A stretch of 64,000 nt of DNA from Acanthopleura granulata. Its lineage: Eukaryota; Mollusca; Polyplacophora; Chitonida; Chitonidae. The stretch spans positions 17,332,572 through 17,396,571 of the forward strand of contig JABBOT010000080.1 in NCBI GenBank assembly GCA_016165875.1, read 5' to 3'. This document shows, in pieces, positions 12,913 to 24,854 of the stretch; within the stretch, counting starts at the first letter, position 1, and each line of letters starts with the position of its first letter. Under the pieces are notes generated by a model, which was given only the letters and a program-made list of their open reading frames with translations, was not told where the DNA came from and made no database searches. The position numbers and the translations under genes were made by a program.

Positions 12913-14352
12913 CTCCTTCCTCACAGCTCTACAGAAAATATATCAGTGCTCAGTTTACATTGTGATCGGCAGTTTCTGTCGTCTGGACATCCTGGAACTG
13001 AAGCATTTTTCCCTTTGTGTCTACCTTAGAACTAGAAAACTGGTCTAAAGGCAAGTGAAGAGCGTCGTCATGCGTAGTATAAGATGCCTTTCTGAATGCG
13101 TCTCTTTTAATTTTTTTTCAAAGATACTTTTTTCGATGCTACATGACTCCAAACACAACTGGCCAAAAGAAACTGATGAAATACAAATTCTTCCTTTTAA
13201 GCAGTTTGTAAATAAAATGGTATCTGTAATAAATCGCGACACGGAACCCCGTACTCTGAACAATGCTACAAGACTATAGAAAGATATAGTAGATTGGAGT
13301 GTAACGCAAGCAAAAATTCCTGCCTCAGGATGTGACCGCCTACACAGCGGCTTGTACAGACAGTGTAATTGGTATACTGGAACGAGGAATGGAGGGTGCA
13401 TACACCTTTTCAAGAATAACACACGACAAATTTCTGGGCATTTTGTAATTAGCATCTCCACGGGGAAGGTAAATACATAAACGACTTATCATTAATTAGC
13501 CTGTTCCATCTGAGTATTGTGTTCCTTTTTTGCCTGGAAGCATCAACCAGTGTTCCCCAATTCAACCTTCGTGACTTCCCTCTTTAACAGACCTTTTATG
13601 GTGCCAACGACTGTTTTATAGATTGGTGTCAAGAATGACATGAGAGTCTCCAGATGATGAAACAATGAGAGTGAACGGTAAAAATCAGTATTAACTATCA
13701 AAAGAGAGGGCAATTATTTTAATGGCCCTAATTAGCGGCTGAGCCAGAATAAACTTCTTGATTCACCCTCTTGAATGGGCTTCGTAGTCTGGCACCTTAT
13801 ATAAGGGACGAAGATGATTGGCACAGGGTCGTTCATCATGTCTTTAATTCTGACATCTATCTAGTGAATTACGTCTGGAAGAAGATCACTGAGAGAATAG
13901 TATGTTTAGAACTTGACAGCTGTCAAGGTTCATAAGATCATGTCGATATTCACACGAGACATTAGTATTTTAATAGTCTTCCGTATTAATGCTCAAGCCA
14001 GTCTTTACCAACAGAGTGGAATCTCTTTCGACAATGTAAATACCGACGGCCATCATGGTACAAGATCTGGATACTGATTTACCGTACGCGCCAAGAACAT
14101 TCCTTACGTCTACGGACAGATATTGGACCCTTCTCTTTCAATGACTCCGTCCCAGCGTTTAATTTTATTTACTTGGTTCTCTGGTGGGTTATGTTAAGCG
14201 TTGTTTTGGAAATTGGTCTTTCAATTACTGTTCTGAAGCGTTCATTATTGCTGAAGATTAAAGCACACAGGCCTGATACGAAGTCTAATTTGAAGTCATC
14301 ACTGGCTTCTCTACATGTATGTCAAATGATTTTGTTTTCATTGCTGTTCAGT
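12913..14352. other. TRHR intron interior, no gene recognised
   Basis: A 138-codon minus-strand open frame at 13045-13461 has no recognisable domain, sits inside the TRHR intron and overlaps an open plus-strand frame. I treat it as a chance frame. Confidence 0.5.
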
Positions 14353-14462
14353 GCCTTATCAAGAATATTTCATTCATGGGATAGTGGCAAGTATGTAATG
14401 GGTGGAGGGAACCGGAGGGCCTTGACGAAACCATCTACCCTTCGACATTTACTGCCGAACTT
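14353..14462 (-). mobile_element. Diverged SINE fragment, family 1
   Basis: It keeps 'atcaagaatatttcattcat', a degenerate 'gggtggagggaaccggagggc' core (pieces only) and 'cttcgacatttactgccg'. It is heavily mutated and falls inside a chance open frame at 14173-14499. Confidence 0.5.
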
Positions 14463-16129
14463 TTTTCAATGTTCGACATGTCATATAGGTAGAAAGTAAG
14501 TGGTTGTACGGTGACCTTTATGTAAGACTACATCAGGTTTCACTCGTGACCGCCTGCTGCCACCAAGGCTGCGAGGACAATGGAATCTTGCACATTTATA
14601 TTAGACCTCTTTATCATATTGCCGTGAGAACCAGAAACAAAGGATTCCTTTTTGTCCCTTTTTCCATTTCTCCAGAACTATAGCTCGATGACAAAAGCAG
14701 CTAAATGAAGGCCTTCAATGAACTGGAAGAAAACGAAATCCGAGGATCCGAGGATCCGAAAAAATGGTCCAAGCCTAGAGGTTATAAGGGCAGATTGTGA
14801 AAACTAATGCTGTATCCTTTGTCATACTTCCCCGTGCTGACGGAGTCTCTCCGGTGTATACCATTTACGTTATAGTATCCATTAGCCGACAACATCCGTT
14901 TTCAAGTTAATGCATCACACTGTGGATAAGACATTTTCTCAATACTTAGTACCCATATTAACGCCTGGCTTGATATAGCCAGATGGACCAGTGTTATCGA
15001 TATCAACATGGTCCCTGTTACTTCGAGGTTTAACTTCATCTTAGATTAACACTTTGTTTAAACACATAGAAGAGATTTCTAATCTTACATTTTTTGTCGA
15101 TGTTTCTTTTAACCTTGATCCATATGGAGTACTTCATTATGTGTGCTTGCGTAAACCGTTGAGCGTTTTCATGTGTATTTGTTATCTATAGCAAGAACAG
15201 TGACATGGAAACAAACAAACAGATTTTTCGAAGTTACGAGACCCCAAATGGCAAACGAAAAAGCTCTTCATTGCTTAAGATGTTTTTGACCGCAAACCAT
15301 TTTATGGGTCGCAAGACTGAAGGCGGCCGATTTCCAAGCATGCAGGAGTCATGTTTGTATTAGTTATTTGTTGGGGAAAAAGTTTGATTGGCTACCTCGT
15401 GTAATGATGCCTTCGTAAGAGGACTTTCTGTTCCAAATGCCATTCGGCTGGCGTAATTAAGAGTAGCGCACTTTCAGTTCCGATACTGCAAGTTCCGGCC
15501 ATTTGGCCAGCATGAACACAAATTTTGTATCCCGGACTGTTCCGCAAACGTACCGGATACCACACTGTTGGGGGGATTAGAAATGTTCGCACTTCAAAAA
15601 AATGATCATTGTCTTCTTTTCTGGGCTAAAGCGGTAATTGCATTTCACGAAGCAACTAAACTTTTTACTGAAATTCCAGTATCCATTAAATCATATTCTG
15701 TTTCAGATTTTTAATTGTAATTTGTAATTTTATTGCAGTAATGGAAATGCGATTTGTGTTTATGTATCAGCGACACAGATAAAACATCGACAGAAAATAT
15801 AAACTCCAGAGGACTTAGGTTCAAGTCTTGCCAACAAAACTGACCATCCATACCCAACAATTCTTTTTCAAAAGTAACCACTGTCACTAGTTTCAAACTT
15901 CTGCTCAATGTCTTGCTTACAAACTCAGAGGAGCACATGTTTATCAGAACGTGGTTTGGGATGTACATCTGCAGGCATGTGGCACCGGAAGTATCCTTTT
16001 AAATAAGTGCCCTTTGTATATGGGCTTCACAATTTTAAAAACATTTGAAAATAATGGATGTGCTGGATATCCGACACAAGGAATACCCAACAGATATCAT
16101 GCAAGATGAACTATTGTGATACGTTAAGA

Positions 16130-17265
16130 TCAAGGCAATGTTGGATTTTCATATGGAATGAGATTCCGCTGCATTGCAAATCTAGAATCCAAGCTGTTGC
16201 CCAGATACAATAAAATAATTAGTATTACAAATTTTGTATGAGAACAAGCAATGTCAGAATGTGAGAAGCACGCCCTCTGTGTCAGACGGGATAAGAATGC
16301 ACAATGTTGCAAATCTGAGAAAGCCAAGTTCCAGATAAAATGGGATATAAACAAACAGTACCATTAATCTGGTAAGCCCACGTTTTGGTTCAAATGGGAT
16401 AAGAATACGCAATGTTACAAATCTGGGCAGGAAAAGATCTAACTCGGACGTGAGAAGAATATACAAAGGTACACGTTTCCGAACATTACGTTCTGGCTCG
16501 TATTGAATAAGAATAAGCAATGTTACAAATGTTGAATGCTTGAAATTTAGCGTAAATTGGAGAAGAATAAACAGTGTTACAAATCTGCAAAGCTCAGGTT
16601 GTAGTTGTGATTCAATAAGAATAGGCTCTATTACAAATCTATGAAGCTCTAGTTCTAGATCTGATGCGATAAGAATAAGCAATGCCACAAACCTGGGAAG
16701 CAGACGTTCCAGTTAAAATGGGATAAACATAAGGAATGTTACAAATCTGGTAAGTGTCATTCATGCCAGTTCTCATTAAAGTGAGATAAAAGGGGAATTT
16801 TGCAATTCTAGTATGCACGAGTTCTGTTTCAGAAGAGATAAGAATAAGCAATGCCACAAACCTGGGAAGCAGACGTTCCAGTTAAAATGGGATAAACATA
16901 AGGAATGTTACAAATCTGGTAAGTGTCATTCATGCCAGTTCTCATTAAAGTGAGATAAAAGGGGAATTTTGCAATTCTAGTATGCACGAGTTCTGTTTCA
17001 GAAGAGATAAGAATAAGCAATGTCACAAACCCAAGAACCTCAATTTCTGTTTCAGAAGAGATAAGAATAAGCAATGTCACAAACCCAAGAACCTCAATTT
17101 CTGGTTCAGAAGAGATAAGAATAAGCAATGTCACAAACCCAAGATAGTCAGTTTCTGGTTCAGATGAGATAAGAAAAGCAACATTTCAAATCGAGAATAA
17201 ACAGTGTCATGTAATAAGGACTCTGCCAGTATTTGAAAACAAATACTAATATTCTGCCTCCAATG
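16130..17265. repeat. Minisatellite, 54-57-bp unit
   Basis: About 18-20 diverged units are built on 'gataagaataagcaatgtya' followed by 'caaa' and a variable GC-rich half. The last three steps (17006, 17060, 17114, 17168) are exactly 54 bp apart; older units are about 57 bp. Because units are near multiples of three, long repetitive open frames appear on both strands. On the plus strand an 18-19-residue repeat with DKNKQCYKSGK or DKNKQCHKPK recurs in one register but is broken by many stops. It lies in the TRHR intron and is probably non-coding. Confidence 0.88.
16668..17005. repeat. Perfect 169-bp tandem duplication within the minisatellite
   Basis: Segments 16668-16836 and 16837-17005 are identical base for base as I read them, each spanning about three basic units. 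The lack of divergence against the decayed flanking units indicates recent expansion. Confidence 0.88.
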
Positions 17266-17291
17266 GAGTAAGAATGTTTTTTGTTTTTCCT

Positions 17292-17343
17292 TTTTTAATT
17301 TGATTGGTGTATACCGTGCTCAAGAATATATCCTTACATGGGC
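17292..17343 (-). mobile_element. SINE tail fragment, family 1
   Basis: It retains 'tttgattggtgtataccgtg' and 'ctcaagaatat', the 3' tail of family 1, at the edge of the minisatellite. Confidence 0.6.
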
Positions 17344-20300
17344 AGTGCAAAAAAGTAGTTATCGGGTTAGACGTTGGTGGTTACGTCATCCAGTTGTACC
17401 GTGATCGATTTTTTTCACCAATCAACAGTTACTGTTGTTAGAATGGCACGTGAAGACTTGCGTTGAATGTATATCTTGGCAACTTTTACATTGGATTTGA
17501 TTCTCAACGCCTGATATGTAAGGGTTGTTTCCAGTCGAGCGTCTACATGTATCTCGCGGGGCTACTGAGGCTTGGCCTATCTACATGTCCAAGAATGTTA
17601 TCCAAACGCGACAGCAAAACCCCGACTTCATGGTATTGTACGTTATGGAACCGTACTGCACAGAAATGTGCAAAGGGGCTGAGCAGTACTGTACGGCACC
17701 TGATCATTCCTAATGTGACAATTTCAAGCTGGCACGACACAGCCAATGGTCACACGACAAAGAAATCGCACAATAGTTCGTGGCTGTTGCACAGTGTCGA
17801 GGGAGCTGCTTAATGCTGGTAAACTATGCGCGGCAGCCACGCAGCACCGTGAGACAATTTCTTGTCATTACTGCACTGTAATTGTACAGTATACCGTGTG
17901 GTGAAAGCTTTGTTGTTTACCGACGGCGTAATTTCTGTTTTACAGAAATTGACTCTACATGGTCCTGTACATGCACGAAATTATTTATACAACAGAATAT
18001 TACGCAACAACTTGTGAGCACAAAGCCTATTTTACGTTGATGAAAACGCACCAAGGTCGAGCAAGGACACCTATCAACTGGATCTATCAATCGGAGCCTG
18101 CTTTATGCGGAAGCAATCGCTTAACCCAGGGTTTCAAACAGATGGTATGTTCAAATAATTTATGACACGAGAATATACAGTATGACACATGTTCAAAGAT
18201 AAAGTTTTTGTTAAGGCGAGGCTACAAAAGGCAAACAGTAATACTAACTGGAGAAATTCTCGATTGCATTTAAAACAATACAATCACAAATACCACATAT
18301 CACTTGAAATTGTATCAAAATTAAGAGGACATTAAAGAATAGAAGAACTACTTCAAATATCAAAATAGGTCACACATTGATTGGAGAATATACACCAAAT
18401 GTATGATTTCTTACATCGATAAATCGAGACCAGCGAAAATAATATCAGTATTTTCTGGGATTGATTGGTGACCGTATTTGAAATATGAAATATTGGATTT
18501 CTAACCTGAAATATTGGTTGACGGTTTTGATAGCGAATTTCAGGCGTACGTCACCGAAAGCGTAATTGCACGATTAGTCATTAGCAAGACGTTATCACAG
18601 CATAGATATGCAATTGTCACCTTTGGATAATTGTCACGTTTCAGAGGCGAACAAATCTGTTGGATGTTCACATATCTAACAGCATGTGCGTGAAGAAGTA
18701 ATTAACCCATCTGTGCTCTGAGACGTGCTTTGGGCATGGTTACGGTTTATCTGCCGAAAGCGGTAAAATAAACATGGCCGACCCGAACTGGCTACCGGCC
18801 ACTGGCGTCCTGTAACAGCAATTAAACGGTCACAAACAGCATGGCATACTTAATATGCTCTTACTGACTTGGGTACGCGTGCATCACCTGGGGTTTCAGA
18901 GTTCGCCAGGTTCAAGAAAGAAGACTGGGCAAGTGTGCTAAAATTACCTAAAGTGCCATGCGAAATGCCGTAAGTTGGTACTTTTATGCACGTTTTTTTT
19001 TTAATAATAATAAACAAACAAGGTATGTAACAATCATTGAGGTAAGAGGGTTTTTAAGTTTAATACTTCACTCATTCCATATTTGAAGTCTTCATTTTGT
19101 GTTCCATGATCTTTTCTTTTTTCAAAGTTCTCCTTCTCGCTCTCTGACTGGTCTTTGTCACACACTGTATTTAGTGAAAATACACAACTCTTATCTGTTG
19201 AAGAACATTGATAATAAATCTTAAACTTTAAATACCAGATGATACATTGTTAACGTCTTTTTTCTTTGATTAGCACTTGCTGTTGTAGCCAACAAGTAGG
19301 AACAATTCGAAAATAAAGATCATCACTCATTCATTGCCAATTGTGGAAATTGGAAGAGTGCTTAAAACATTCATCGGAGTAGACAGCCGTGATTTTATAT
19401 TGTGACAAAACATGTAAAACTGAGAGCCGCCTTGCAGATTACAAGAGCCTTTTTGTGGGAAACGTGCTACGCGCCATTCAAAGTTAAAATTTGCAAGCGA
19501 TATGTTATTCAACGACTATACCGTTCCGCATTTCGGCATTAGTTACGCACATGTTATATGATTAGGCACAATCAAGTCTTAAATATACATATATCTCCGG
19601 ATGTGCGCTACTTTTTGCTGAAACACGCAACCTCGAATGACATGTTGTCTGGACATTTCACTGCATGATCATAGAGAATAACGGTAATGTTTTTTTGCTT
19701 TGCTGTAGATCTCCTTTAACGCTGACAATCTAGACACGGCAAGCAAGGAAGGCAATCGTCTTATGGCCTTATATTAGCAAATAATACACCATACTTTATT
19801 TCGCTTTTAGCGTCACGAATATATTGTTCCCATGGGTTGCATTGATTTAGAATGAATGAATGAGTGAGTGATTATGACTTTACATCACAATGGCATTTTT
19901 CAGCCATATCGTTGGGAGAACTTGTTGAAATCAGGAAACGCAATGACATAGTGTGAAACTAGAGCATATCTTGTAATGCTATAGGCTACCATATGTAACG
20001 ACAAAGAGCACCAAACTTTTCGCTATCCCCGATTTAAAATACAAATATAATTTAATGAACTGAGAAAAATGACTTCGTTAATCACAGATTTAAGAAGATC
20101 ATTTGTAAACCAGTAAGCCATGGAAGTTAAATTAGCTCAAATCAAATAACCACAGTTCATGGCTCATTTAAAAAAGCAACTTTTGACCAAAGTTCATCGT
20201 ATTATCCTGTATATGGTGTATTATCCAGGCAACTCAAACTGCTACAGATTTGTGTTCACGCTGAACATGTCAGATGCGTTAAAATTTTGAATTGAATAAC

Positions 20301-20400
20301 CCAAAACGGAAAGCGTCGAAATCGGATTTACAGTCAAAAGAGCTTTGTTTCAATCAACCGTTAGTTACGTAGGCAATATCAAAGCATGTCTGTTTCTTCC
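17344..20400. other. TRHR intron interior, no gene recognised
   Basis: No exon or repeat was recognised. Open frames at 17463-17813 exist in three registers and lack a conserved domain. A short perfect hairpin (aatttctgttttacagaaat) lies near 17930. Confidence 0.5.
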
Positions 20401-20452
20401 TTGATTTATTTATTTATTTGATTGGTGGTTTACGTCATACTCAAAGATATTA
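20401..20452 (-). mobile_element. SINE tail remnant beside the TRHR exon-1 donor
   Basis: A (ttta)n tail followed by 'gattggtggtttacgtcata' and 'ctcaaagatatt' is a family-1 tail, only about 70 bp inside the intron from the exon-1 donor. Translation across the donor runs into it, which marks that stretch as intronic. Confidence 0.65.
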
Positions 20453-20522
20453 TTATTTTTTCCTTGACTGAGACAGAAAGAGTTTTATTCAGAACTGAGG
20501 ACCAAGGGAAGTGGAATCTTAC

Positions 20523-21284
20523 CTGATTTCTGGACGATGTGAGCTTTTTACTATTAGTTTTCACCCCGTTCGCTCCACCCCCGGGTGTTTTCGGGATGGT
20601 GTTAGAGAGAAGGATGCGGGCTATGAGGCCGTATAGGACTGTCGTGATCAAAAGGGGGATAACGTAAAACACTATTAAATCGGACATATAATACACGACG
20701 TAGGAGCCTCTTTGTTTGAGGAAACCACATCGTTGGATATGCGTTCCGTCCTCGTACACCGTATACTTGATGGAAGTGAGGGCCATCCAGGGGGCACAGT
20801 AAACAATAGCGAACACCCACAGGGCTGCTATTATACGCTTTGCTCTCTTTACCGTGCACATTGTCTGGGCTTTCATGGGATGGCATATTGCGATATACCG
20901 CTCCACTGTGAAGGCAGTTATGGACAAAGCCGAAGCTGACGATCCAAGGTATTGAAGGAATACGAGAATCGGGCACATGCCACTTCCCCATATCCACTGA
21001 TCTATTTGGAAGAAATATTCCGGAATTGACGGCAATGTTGCAGAAAGCAGAACAATGCAATCGGCCACGGCAAGACTCAAGAGGTAGCAGTTAGTCGGCG
21101 TGTGCATTGTACGAGTTCGAGCCACAACGATTACCACTAAAATATTCCCCAGTAATCCGACGATAAAAATGACCGAGGCAAAGAACACGCCAACAATCCT
21201 GTAGGGCGCTGTGTAGAACATCGGCACGGAGAAGTTCCCGTCCTCCAGGGACCCGTTCACTGAAATCACCGTGTCGTTTTCCAT
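20523..21284 (-). CDS. TRHR: TRH-receptor-like GPCR, coding exon 1 (N-terminus to TM5/ICL3)
   Basis: This exon encodes residues 1-254 of a rhodopsin-family neuropeptide receptor of the plasma membrane. The chosen start ATG (21284-21282) lies in a strong context (aaaccATGg), and the N-terminus MENDTV closely matches vertebrate TRHR. Upstream codons are open but give no ATG. N-glycosylation sequons lie at N3, N10 and N17. TM1 (about 28-54) has GN at 46-47 and TM2 has LAVAD with D75. C104 precedes TM3, which contains LQYLGSSASALSITAFTVER and ERY at 128-130. W156 is in TM4, C186 in ECL2 can pair with C104, and P210 is in TM5, followed by the TRHR-typical VLYGLIARIL. The exon ends ...SSRNQ at CAG|gtaaga (phase 0), exactly before TM6. 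TRHRs couple to Gq/phospholipase C (family knowledge). The protostome ligand is probably an EFLGamide/TRH-like peptide (inference). Orthology to TRHR rather than another neuropeptide receptor is well supported by the TM2, TM3 and ICL3 signatures. Confidence 0.95.
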
Positions 21285-21790
21285 GGTTTGAGTTTCAGAC
21301 AAAAAGCAAATTCAAAACTTTTCACGCTGTTAACACTTTGAGTATTTCCTCATGGCACGACGGGGCCCAGACACCAGGTAGCGGTCTTCAACCAAGCAGA
21401 TAACTTAAACCCTCAGCGATATCCGAACATAGGTACTGACTTTTCCCGATTCCCGAGCTTTCAGTCCCGGCGAACTTATTTGAACTTATTTGTTCCTAAA
21501 GGCTTTAGCTCATCTTCACGCTCTTTTGTAAAGAATGGGGCCTAAAACACGATATCCGCGTTTCCTGGTAGTTTTCCCAACAACTGTGCGTGTTCGCTGA
21601 GCGCGGCTGCCTTGGATAGTAAGCGCTGGAAGAACAGACGATAGGCTCTCCCGATGATTCAGGCGACAGTGTGGTGCGCCGGGCTCGATCAGCTCTCAAT
21701 CAATGGGCAGTCCGCGCCGTGGTTCGCTGTTTAATACTCCTGTAACGACTTGGTTCTCTGTTGTCTGCTGCGTTCCAGTGGACTAAAGTT
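21285..21790 (-). promoter_or_regulatory. 5' flank / putative 5'UTR-promoter zone of TRHR
   Basis: This is sequence immediately upstream of the TRHR start, visibly richer in GC and CpG (about 21350-21770) than the surrounding AT-rich DNA. On the minus strand a TATTAAAC hexamer-like element lies near 21731, above the CpG-rich stretch. No TSS signal is decisive, and a non-coding 5' exon further upstream is possible, as in vertebrate TRHR genes. The assignment is inferred from position and composition only. Confidence 0.25.
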
Positions 21791-22292
21791 CCTGCACCGA
21801 TAGCCAGATCTGAGTAAAGACGAGCTGTAAGAAACAAAGAAACAGTAATCATCATAAACACGCCAAAAAGAAGACTAAAATGACAATTATGTACGTTGAC
21901 ACTAATAAATATTAGTTCGACCATAATCAGAATGTAAACGGCATGCCGTAGCCAACTGACTTTAGGTACACAACTTAGGTACACCTTGAGTTGAATGTCT
22001 AAATACATTCAAAGCGCCACCACCCAACTGTAACTGGATATGCCTATTAATTACACTGGCTTTGAATAATTATTTATTGACGTGACTGGCTCTGTTAGTG
22101 TGTGCTATCTCTAGAAGTATGTGATGTACCAGCTGGTGATTATACCGTTGATCTAATCCATACTGGCCATGTTTGTTTTAAGTGCTCTTGGTGTGCGTCT
22201 GCTTGATATCTGTTTAAGGACATGCTGTTTCAAACGTCCTTCCAGGCGTTCTTCAACGAATATGACAATATACGCAAAACCTGTGATAATCT

Positions 22293-22334
22293 GAATAATA
22301 ATAATAATAATATCATTATTGTTATTAATAATAA
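22293..22334. repeat. (aat)n / imperfect palindromic microsatellite
   Basis: Six or more aat units are followed by the near-complement 'tcattattgttattaataa', giving a weak AT hairpin. Confidence 0.8.
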
Positions 22335-23406
22335 ATTATATCTTTGCTTAACGAAGGATGCCTGAATAATTTACAAAGAAAATTGTATTCCCTAAGGCCT
22401 TCTAGACGCGTCACTGTAATAGTCCAGTGTAACATATACCGACAACATGCGTCAGGTATAGCATATACCGTCACTGGAAAAACCGAATGGAATCCATATA
22501 TCACCTTTTTTTCCGATAATTACAATGGCCAGCGGTTACAACATGATGTCTATACAGTCTATGGGGTTTTTTTTCTTTCAAAAGATCGAGTGACGTCTAA
22601 TAGAAGTTGCAGCTGTAAAGAAATGCGAGCAGGTAAACAAGTATTGATCCATAGTAGTGTGGCGAAGATTGTGGCGAGGGAGTAGTGGAGAGGTCGCTTA
22701 TTAGCGCGTCAGGTTATATTCAGATGATTGATAACAACATATTACAAAACAGTTCAACCAGATGTGTGACATAACTAATACCATGGGGACAGGGACTTAT
22801 TAAAAGCAGTTTTCACGTAACGCTGCCTAATTATAACCAACTTCAATGAAATTCCTTACAAAAAATCACGTCCCTCCCACATCTTCATCCGATGTCAACG
22901 ATTCCGCTAATTACTGTATAACAAAGTAATTTACATGTATTCCATGGGGCTTAGGAGCCCTCAAGTGAGCAGGGCTTCTTATGGCTAGCGCACGACGCGA
23001 GTTGTTTCGCAAGCTACACACACTTTATACAAGCACGTGGTTGCGCATTGTTATAATCTCGTGCTAAACGAGTCAGGTGTGTATTTTTTTTAATAAACGA
23101 CCATTATTCCTGAACCGGCTGAAATTACACAAAGGTAACTTTACAATCAAAATCTTTGATGCATGGATAAACATTACGGTGCCCCTAATTGTATCTACAT
23201 AATATTCGTCGATTAAAAGTTATATTGGTCTGTATATACCTAAGCCTCTCCCTCAAAATCAGACTTATTTAATAGTTCCTTAGATTCATGTAAGAATGAC
23301 GTGAATAACAGGGCCGAACGAATGGATGAATGACTAAACGAATGACGGAATGCGGCAATAGTTCCATATCTTGGAAATGTGAAACGCACTGCGGTTACTC
23401 CATTAT

Positions 23407-23430
23407 GGGGGGTGGGTGGTAGGGGGAGGG
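23407..23430 (+). other. G-quadruplex-type motif
   Basis: Four G-runs (6, 3, 5 and 3 bases) are separated by 1-5 bases, satisfying the usual G3+N1-7 rule. No gene is adjacent, so no function is assigned. Confidence 0.7.
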
Positions 23431-24854
23431 TAATTTAGCTCGGTGTTATAGACGGGGGCTTACAGAATGGAGATGGAAAGATCAATAGTTTTTTTTTCTA
23501 TTGTCATTCAGTGGACAGTTTTACTCAAAAAATCAATCTTTAGTACTTTCTACTCCCAGATATAGCGTCAACCTATATAGCCCGTAGGCATAGAAACAAA
23601 CAGTAAAACAAGGCGATTCTCTCATGTTTAGGATAATGAAGTGAAACGCAAAACGCGGCCTCGAAACGCGACCTTGTCGTTGGACGACACGAGCATCTAA
23701 ACAATCGGTCCTTTAGCCTGCAGCAATTTTGCCGGTAGCCTACCTCGATTTGGCAATAAGCAATTTGTTCTTTGCATACTGTCAACGTGAAATACGCTAG
23801 CAACAGAATTCCTGTATTTTGAACCTATTAACGGCCGAAACCATTATAAAAAGGAAATCATTTCACGGCATCATTTTACTGTATAACATTGGCCTATACG
23901 CAGTGCTCCTTGACTATGCGACCGGAAACCGTTCACTCGGTGCACCAAAGCTCTAATGGCTCAAATGATAGATACTCAGTGCCATCATGCATGGTACAAG
24001 CAGAATAATAAAAACTCCTCCAATATTAGTGCAACGAAGTGTGAAATGAACACGGTGACATCTCACAAATGATTGACTATTGACATTTATTATGCAACGA
24101 TTATAACGTTGTTCGAGCTGAAGTGATTGCCTGTTTCCTCGCACCGCCCTAGCACGGCCCTGTACATAGCTACTTAACTTACACATAGGACAATTAACTG
24201 GCCACTCTACATAAGAATTTAGGAAACAGTTGTCCTTTAAAGGTCAGGCATACAAGGATGGCTCCAGTAGTGTAAAAATGGCCATCATGGGAGGGTATAT
24301 ATATATGTGTATTATAGCGCCAGTAACCAAGCATAAAACGTGCAGGCATATCGGCATTATCCCTCAAGCGTACGAAACTCGTCCTTCATACTTAACCGAT
24401 TTCAATACTGGAAGAATGTGTTAACAGTAAACAACACTGAATGCTAATCAAGAACCCTGGGTTTCTAATCTGCTCATTGTGCTGAGCTGAAACATATATA
24501 AGCTTATTTTTTCTCTATTTTTCTAACATATGGGCACCGTCAAATATAACTTGTATAGATCGTGTATCAGAATTTTATTTGAAAAGGTCTGTGATTGATT
24601 GAATGCATACAGGCACTTCAGCCAAGTGGGAACGGTGATACACCTGTATTTGGTTCCGTGGCAAAAAAACGTAGCAATTTTCCCAAGCAGACTACTGCCC
24701 AATGTCTGGAGAGCAAAAAACGTAAAACGATTGGATAGAATTTGCATCTCAGCAGATGGATATACTATGATTTGTTTATGACAGTTTCGATATAAAGATT
24801 CTACATCGTTTCCACTATTTTGTTAACTACAAAAAGAAACAAGGGGCAGGGCGT

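Larger units (their letters stand above)
5080..20522 (-). other. TRHR: TRHR intron, 15.4 kb, phase 0
   Basis: This intron runs from the donor at 20522-20521 (CAG|gtaaga) to the acceptor at 5081-5080 (ttgcag|GTC), both on the minus strand. It lies at the ICL3/TM6 boundary, a position I recall as also interrupted in vertebrate TRHR genes. It holds an inverted-repeat element (5268-6545), SINE fragments, an AT-rich tract, a MITE (12797-12912) and a minisatellite (16130-17265). No other recognisable coding exon was seen inside it on either strand. Confidence 0.93.
21800..24854. other. Non-coding region upstream of TRHR
   Basis: No gene was recognised. It contains an (aat)n tract (22293-22334), a G-quadruplex-type motif (23407-23430) and a short (ta)n tract near 24298. 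Open frames such as 22344-22685 start without ATG and show no family motif. Confidence 0.5.

Noticed and set aside
13045..13461. 138-codon minus-strand ORF
   Set aside because: Inside the TRHR intron, no domain, overlapped by an open plus-strand frame; probably chance.
16254..17134. Long minus-strand repetitive frames (RFVTLLILISSE...)
   Set aside because: They arise from the 54-57-bp minisatellite; several overlapping frames on both strands are open, and the repeat lies in an intron.
20430..20522. Reading TRHR exon 1 on past the donor (VRFHFPWSSV...)
   Set aside because: A consensus gtaaga donor at 20522 and the matching phase-0 exon 2 show that this is intron; the read-through enters a SINE tail.
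20602..21060. 152-codon alternative minus-strand frame
   Set aside because: Out-of-frame shadow of TRHR exon 1.
21285..21302. Extending the TRHR start upstream by six codons (MSETQT...)
   Set aside because: That start codon is TTG, not ATG. The ATG at 21284 has a good Kozak context and gives the MEN(D/E)TV start typical of TRHR.
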